In this document: piece by piece, positions 59,609 through 64,000 of the stretch
Layout: every line of letters starts with the position of its first letter
Position numbering within the stretch: the stretch's first letter is position 1
Assembly (NCBI GenBank): GCA_900323505.1
Contig: OOIN01000008.1
Span: forward strand, 1,194,501 to 1,258,500
Source of the DNA: Ustilago trichophora
Lineage: Eukaryota > Basidiomycota > Ustilaginomycetes > Ustilaginales > Ustilaginaceae
Direction: 5' to 3'
DNA: 64,000 nt
Translations under genes and position numbers: made by a program
The notes under the pieces: model-generated
What the model saw: the letters and a program-made list of their open reading frames with translations, nothing else
Told to the model about the DNA's origin: nothing
Database searches by the model: none

Positions 59609-62600
59609 ATGCCACTAGCTGCTGGCCTGGGAGGCGCGCGCCCTCCAGGGTCCACATCAAAGCCCAAGAACGCCTCCGCTCATACAGGTCCTCCCAAACC
59701 CAACGCCAAGATGGCTGCCCGAGACCACGCCATCGCCGACGACCATGATGACGACGATGATGACGACGACGACGAAGAGACTACCACTGACGACAGCAGT
59801 GACGAGGAAGCCGCTTTCGAGATGGATGGTCAGGAACTTTGGACTCAGACCTACTGCGCTACTTGTGACTGCCTCATCGAGCCCGGCGAGGGCATCGCTA
59901 AAGCAGGCAGCTCTACAGACCCTGCCGCCTCTCCCATTGGTCATACTACCCTCAAGAGCCGCTCGGGCACCATCAAAGCCCGCGGCTCCAATGCATCCGA
60001 CACCCTCCCACCAACCGCAGACGATAGCAAAGCTGCTTCTGCTGCGTCCAAACATTCGCCTACCACCGCCAAATCTGGTCCAAGCCCTCTCAAGAGGACA
60101 CACTCTGCCGGTCGTCTACATGCCAAAGCCGGTAACGGTCCGCTCGGTCCACACAAGCGCACCGGTAGCGCCGGCAGCCGACTTCACGCACTTAGCGAGC
60201 TTCGGCCCACCACCAAGCTGCACGATGACAAGGGCAAAGCCAAGGCTCCCACACGCGAAGCTTCCGGTCCCCACGGCCGCAAGAGTCCTGCCGCTTCTCG
60301 ACCAGGCTCGGCAGCTAGCAACCGGTCCCACTCCAACAGCAGTGGTCCATCCTCGTTCAAATCCAACGAAGCTGCCGCCGCCGCTACCACCAACGCATCT
60401 TCCGACGCTCAAGCTCGCACACGCAAGCGTGGCTTCCTCGGTGGTCTCGGTCTCACTCCAGCTGCACTCAAGCAGCAAGAAGCCGAACTTGCCGCCAAGC
60501 GCAAGGCTCCCACTCCTCTTTACTGTTCCGAACGATGCCGACTCATCGACGAGCGCCGTTCCTCTGGCCTTGGTGAGCTGGCACAATACCTATCGCAACC
60601 ACTTGCGCCTCCCGCCAGCGCTGTCTGGGCGCCACCACCGCCTCCTACCTGGACGAGATCGGCCAGCGTCTCGTCGATGCCCATGCCTCTGATGGCCAAC
60701 ACTCCAGAAAGCGAGTGCATGTGCCCCGAATGCATGGACAAGTACGTCGATGGTAGCAGCGCCAGTGGAGCAGGCATTCCGAGCGGAGCCAGCGATACAG
60801 CAACGGAAAGCTCCAGCGGCTACGTCTATGGCCGTGGTGCTGCTCAGAAGCCACGCACCGCCAGCGGAAGGCTCATCACTCCTCTCGGTCTCCACGCTCC
60901 CGGCGCTGGTAGCGAGGGATACTTCCCTCAATATGCTCCCAACTATGCCATGACACCAGCTGGTAACAATAGCCCCAGGGTGAGGTCTGTCGATGCCGCC
61001 CAGCTCGCAGAAGCTGGCCGCGTCTCATCCGTGCCTCCTCGTTCGTCCTCTGCCGCAAGCGGCGGAAAGGCGAGCACCGCTGGCACAGAAGGCAGCGTCC
61101 TCAGCTCGGAAAGCGGCAGCAGCTTGTGGGAGCCACGACTCAAGCCTCGTTCCAACTCGGGTGTCAGAAACGCAAATGGCGCCCACAGCAACACGCGCAA
61201 CGATGCAAACGGCAACGGCACATCGTCCGGTCTGTCGACCAACGCGGCTACGCCTGCCATCACACCAAGACAGTCGATGATCGTTCCATCGTCTTCAGCT
61301 TCGCACAACACCGCAAGAGCATCTCATCGCCTCTCTGTTCCCGGCTTCGCCCCCACGCACGAAGTCGACGAGGACTCGGAAGCGCACCGCGCCATTTCGC
61401 CAGCTGCCACCTTGCCTCACCGTCCTGGTTCCCGCGCAAAGAGGTCGTCTCTCCTCTTGGCCACCAGCCCGCTCAAGCTGCTCGACAAGGGTAGCCAGCA
61501 TCATGCTGCTCCCTCCGTCGACCTTTTCAGCGACCATGTCGGAAGCCCGGGTGCCAGGGGCTCGCTGCTCTCGCGCAGTCTTGCCAGCGAACACACGCTC
61601 ATGGGTGCCAGCAGTATCACTCTGACCAGCCAGCAGGCTCCACCGACCTCGTCTTCGATGCATGAACGTGCCTACTTTGACAGCGCAACATCCGCACGAC
61701 AGGCGTCCCAAGATGAAGCCCCTACCGGACGACCCTCTGCACTATCTCAGAGCTTTTCGGATCCGTCGCAGCTGGACCACACCTCACATGCAATCGACAG
61801 CGACGATGGTCTCAGCATGGCAGTTGGCAGTCTCAAGCTCGCGCAGTCTCGTGCCTCGGGTCCCTTTGCACCAGTCTCGCGCCGCGGTACGGATGCGTCC
61901 GATTCGAGACCCACCGACTTGCGTCGACTCTCCCTGTTCGGTGTTGCAGGAGCTCCTGCTCGCCGCAACTCGAACGCCGTCTCGATTTCGAGCTCCAACT
62001 CGGGGCCCACGACCAGCGGATGGCTTCGATCTCTGTCCTCGGCATGGCTCAACTGGCGCTCGACTGCTTCGCCAGCACCGATGCAAGGCGATTCGGATGT
62101 CTTCCACTCTACCGACGACAGCGACGAGTGGCCATCGCGTGGCTCTGGACAAACATCTCGACGTGAGAGCAGTGCTTCGCGGAGCAGCAGCCACCACAAG
62201 ATGCCCTACGCACAGAAGCGAGCTTCGTCAGTGCGAGATATGAACATGGCTAGCTCTCTCGGTCAGAGTAACAGCCTGCAGCCCGCCGAGATGTCGCGAC
62301 ACTCGTCGAACGATCGCAGCGCTGGCATCACGCCCACGCAGAGCCTGGTGGCCAAGCCTACGATTCGACGAGGCCACGTCCCGGCCTATGTCCGCGAGAT
62401 CGGTCAGGGTGGCATTCCTGGTGACGCATCTCAGGCGGAAGCAAAGGCTGAAGATGGTGCTGCTGCGGTTGACCCAGCACAACGACTGGCTCGTGCTCGT
62501 GTCGACAGCTTTACCCGTGTCTCGGATGCAGATGTACAGAGGAAGACCAACAGGCGAAGGAGTCGTGACATTTCGGTTCTTCCACCGCTGCTTGCTCCCA

Positions 62601-63871
62601 TCAGCCGCTCTGGCAGCAGCACCAACCTGTACAACCAGATGCCGAGGAGTGCCCGAGCTTACTCGACCGGTCGAGCTTGGACGGCCGCCAACACCCCACA
62701 GATGTACGTCGGCAGCGCCGGTTCTTCGCATCAGCAGGCGGTCAACGGACAGCCACCTCACTCGCCGACGCTGATGCGAAGTCCCTATAATAGCAGCTTT
62801 GCCTTGGCACAGGATGCTGCTCGTGCTGCTCTGTCTCCTTCTCGACCCAACAGTGCTGCTGGCTACCACTCGTTGCCGTACAGCGCTGGCACATCGCCAC
62901 GCGCCAAGGGATTGGGTTGGGGTGCTATGACCACGATTGCGTCTCCTCCTGCATCGACTACGTTCGCAGCGTTCCCGCACCATGCAAACCATCGTCAGAG
63001 CATCAGCTACGGACATGCTGCTGCCCTTGCCAATCGACAGTGCGCCAACCAGGCTCACAAGGCGCAGCATCACCACCATGTGCACCAGCATGCACATGCA
63101 CACCAGCATCAGCACCAACAGCATCAACATCCCCATCATCATCATCACAACGGACACCACCAGCACGCTCACTCAGCATCCTCGAGCCAGCAAGCTCCTG
63201 TCGCTAGAGAACGTGTCGCTGTGGGTCACATGATGAACCTCGGTGCGCCTCCCAACAGCACGGGTCAGACTGCCGTGGGTCGACATTCGACGATGCCTGT
63301 GACGCTGCATCGCAGTCCCACGCCTAGTGTACCGGAAGATGGAGGTGAGATGTCATCCCAAGATCTGACGTCTGGAGACTTTGTCAGCCGGCCCAATTCT
63401 GCCATGGCTGGACAGAATGGCAGGCGTCATCACCGAACCTCTCTGATGCCCCCTCCTCGATCACGTTCCTCCCTCGGTATGCATTCATCCCACCGCATTC
63501 AACCGCTTACATCTACCGAAGAAGCCGCCGGTGCCACCCTCCTCACCGAAAACACCTCCACCGCCGAGCAAGAATCTGCTACCGGCCGAACGTGGAGCTA
63601 CGACCATCTCTCCGGTCTTAAAACCTACCCCATCTTGCAGCTACCCGATCGAGAGACGCACGACGTCTACGATCCAGCCTGGGGATTAGACGCTGGTGGC
63701 TTGGCAAAGCATCTGGGTCAAGACGGTACTTCTTCTTCTTCTTCTCAAACGCCTCGAACTGGCCATGGTACAGAGCGGAGAGAAGTTCAAATGGGATTCC
63801 AACCCCATCAACAGCAATCCCAACAGCAGAGCAACGGACATCGTAAAAAACTGTTCTATTTCGACGCTTAA
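59609..63871 (+). CDS. Ecl1-like zinc-motif protein, very large, with His-rich stretch
   Basis: 1420 residues, intronless. YCATCDCLI (Cys 83, 86 and 88) and LYCSERCRLIDERR (Cys 306 and 310) together make the CxxC...YCSxxC pattern of the fungal Ecl1 (life-span regulatory factor) family, though the two halves are about 220 residues apart here. A third cluster, ECMCPEC, lies near 368-374. In fission yeast Ecl1-family proteins are short, bind zinc and extend chronological life span under starvation or zinc limitation. Everything else is Ser/Ala-rich and probably disordered: an Asp tract at 45-54, a His/Gln-rich stretch at about 1149-1190 and a short conserved-looking C-terminus (ENTSTAEQESATGRTWSYDH, then LKTYPILQLPDRETHDVYDP). 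Family membership is likely; the molecular role is not known. Confidence 0.7.
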   Translation: MPLAAGLGGARPPGSTSKPKNASAHTGPPKPNAKMAARDHAIADDHDDDDDDDDDEETTTDDSSDEEAAFEMDGQELWTQTYCATCDCLIEPGEGIAKAGSSTDPAASPIGHTTLKSRSGTIKARGSNASDTLPPTADDSKAASAASKHSPTTAKSGPSPLKRTHSAGRLHAKAGNGPLGPHKRTGSAGSRLHALSELRPTTKLHDDKGKAKAPTREASGPHGRKSPAASRPGSAASNRSHSNSSGPSSFKSNEAAAAATTNASSDAQARTRKRGFLGGLGLTPAALKQQEAELAAKRKAPTPLYCSERCRLIDERRSSGLGELAQYLSQPLAPPASAVWAPPPPPTWTRSASVSSMPMPLMANTPESECMCPECMDKYVDGSSASGAGIPSGASDTATESSSGYVYGRGAAQKPRTASGRLITPLGLHAPGAGSEGYFPQYAPNYAMTPAGNNSPRVRSVDAAQLAEAGRVSSVPPRSSSAASGGKASTAGTEGSVLSSESGSSLWEPRLKPRSNSGVRNANGAHSNTRNDANGNGTSSGLSTNAATPAITPRQSMIVPSSSASHNTARASHRLSVPGFAPTHEVDEDSEAHRAISPAATLPHRPGSRAKRSSLLLATSPLKLLDKGSQHHAAPSVDLFSDHVGSPGARGSLLSRSLASEHTLMGASSITLTSQQAPPTSSSMHERAYFDSATSARQASQDEAPTGRPSALSQSFSDPSQLDHTSHAIDSDDGLSMAVGSLKLAQSRASGPFAPVSRRGTDASDSRPTDLRRLSLFGVAGAPARRNSNAVSISSSNSGPTTSGWLRSLSSAWLNWRSTASPAPMQGDSDVFHSTDDSDEWPSRGSGQTSRRESSASRSSSHHKMPYAQKRASSVRDMNMASSLGQSNSLQPAEMSRHSSNDRSAGITPTQSLVAKPTIRRGHVPAYVREIGQGGIPGDASQAEAKAEDGAAAVDPAQRLARARVDSFTRVSDADVQRKTNRRRSRDISVLPPLLAPISRSGSSTNLYNQMPRSARAYSTGRAWTAANTPQMYVGSAGSSHQQAVNGQPPHSPTLMRSPYNSSFALAQDAARAALSPSRPNSAAGYHSLPYSAGTSPRAKGLGWGAMTTIASPPASTTFAAFPHHANHRQSISYGHAAALANRQCANQAHKAQHHHHVHQHAHAHQHQHQQHQHPHHHHHNGHHQHAHSASSSQQAPVARERVAVGHMMNLGAPPNSTGQTAVGRHSTMPVTLHRSPTPSVPEDGGEMSSQDLTSGDFVSRPNSAMAGQNGRRHHRTSLMPPPRSRSSLGMHSSHRIQPLTSTEEAAGATLLTENTSTAEQESATGRTWSYDHLSGLKTYPILQLPDRETHDVYDPAWGLDAGGLAKHLGQDGTSSSSSQTPRTGHGTERREVQMGFQPHQQQSQQQSNGHRKKLFYFDA

Positions 63872-64000
63872 CCCCCTCCTCACAATCACGACCTCTTTCA
63901 ACGCTTTCGACACGATGTCACCTAACATTTTTCCACAAGAGGTGTACATGATACCTTTTTTCTTGTTGAACTTTTCTCGCAAAGCAAAAAATCCGCATCT

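Overview
The window looks like a gene-dense stretch of a nuclear chromosome from a smut fungus (Ustilaginomycotina, Ustilago/Sporisorium/Pseudozyma type). This is inferred from long, mostly intronless, Ser/Ala-rich genes, pyrimidine-rich leaders before the ATGs, a secreted Kex2-processed precursor resembling the repellent Rep1 of Ustilago maydis, and eukaryotic nuclear genes throughout (endopolyphosphatase, SURF1, Dus1, CARM1-type methyltransferase, aspartate kinase, verprolin). No rRNA, CRISPR array, recognisable transposon coding region or telomere repeat was seen.

Layout. 1-5489 is gene-poor: an A35 homopolymer, an AT-rich patch around an intron-containing tRNA-Pro(AGG), and the long leader of a Kelch/BTB gene (5490-9692). 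Then come an inositol hexakisphosphate kinase of the Kcs1 family (11531-16408) and a vacuolar endopolyphosphatase of the Ppn1 family (16914-19040), neighbours on the same strand with linked roles in phosphate and polyphosphate control. Next are a small OB-fold protein resembling Ten1 (minus), a UDP-GlcNAc transporter of the Yea4/SLC35B4 type (plus), and SURF1/Shy1 (minus), whose last two exons were worked out here from splice sites. The Rep1-like precursor (24471-26054) has a long upstream region. A protein with an RRM and a split YTH domain (27768-30950), a second intron-containing tRNA, tRNA-dihydrouridine synthase Dus1, a short-chain dehydrogenase, a BRD8-like bromodomain protein and a CARM1-like arginine methyltransferase follow. 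After a possible 29-residue membrane microprotein come a secreted GH5 glucanase, a 4.3 kb stretch without recognisable genes, verprolin (two exons), a single-pass membrane protein of unknown role, aspartate kinase Hom3, another 4 kb non-coding stretch, and a very large Ecl1-like zinc-motif protein (59609-63871).

The window is mainly ordinary housekeeping and morphogenesis genes. The points most worth attention are the Kcs1/Ppn1 neighbourhood, the repeated peptides of the Rep1-like precursor, the interrupted YTH domain, the apparent frameshift at a tetranucleotide repeat upstream of the dehydrogenase, the 29-codon membrane microprotein, the odd tRNA anticodon loop, and the Ecl1-like protein with its histidine-rich stretch.
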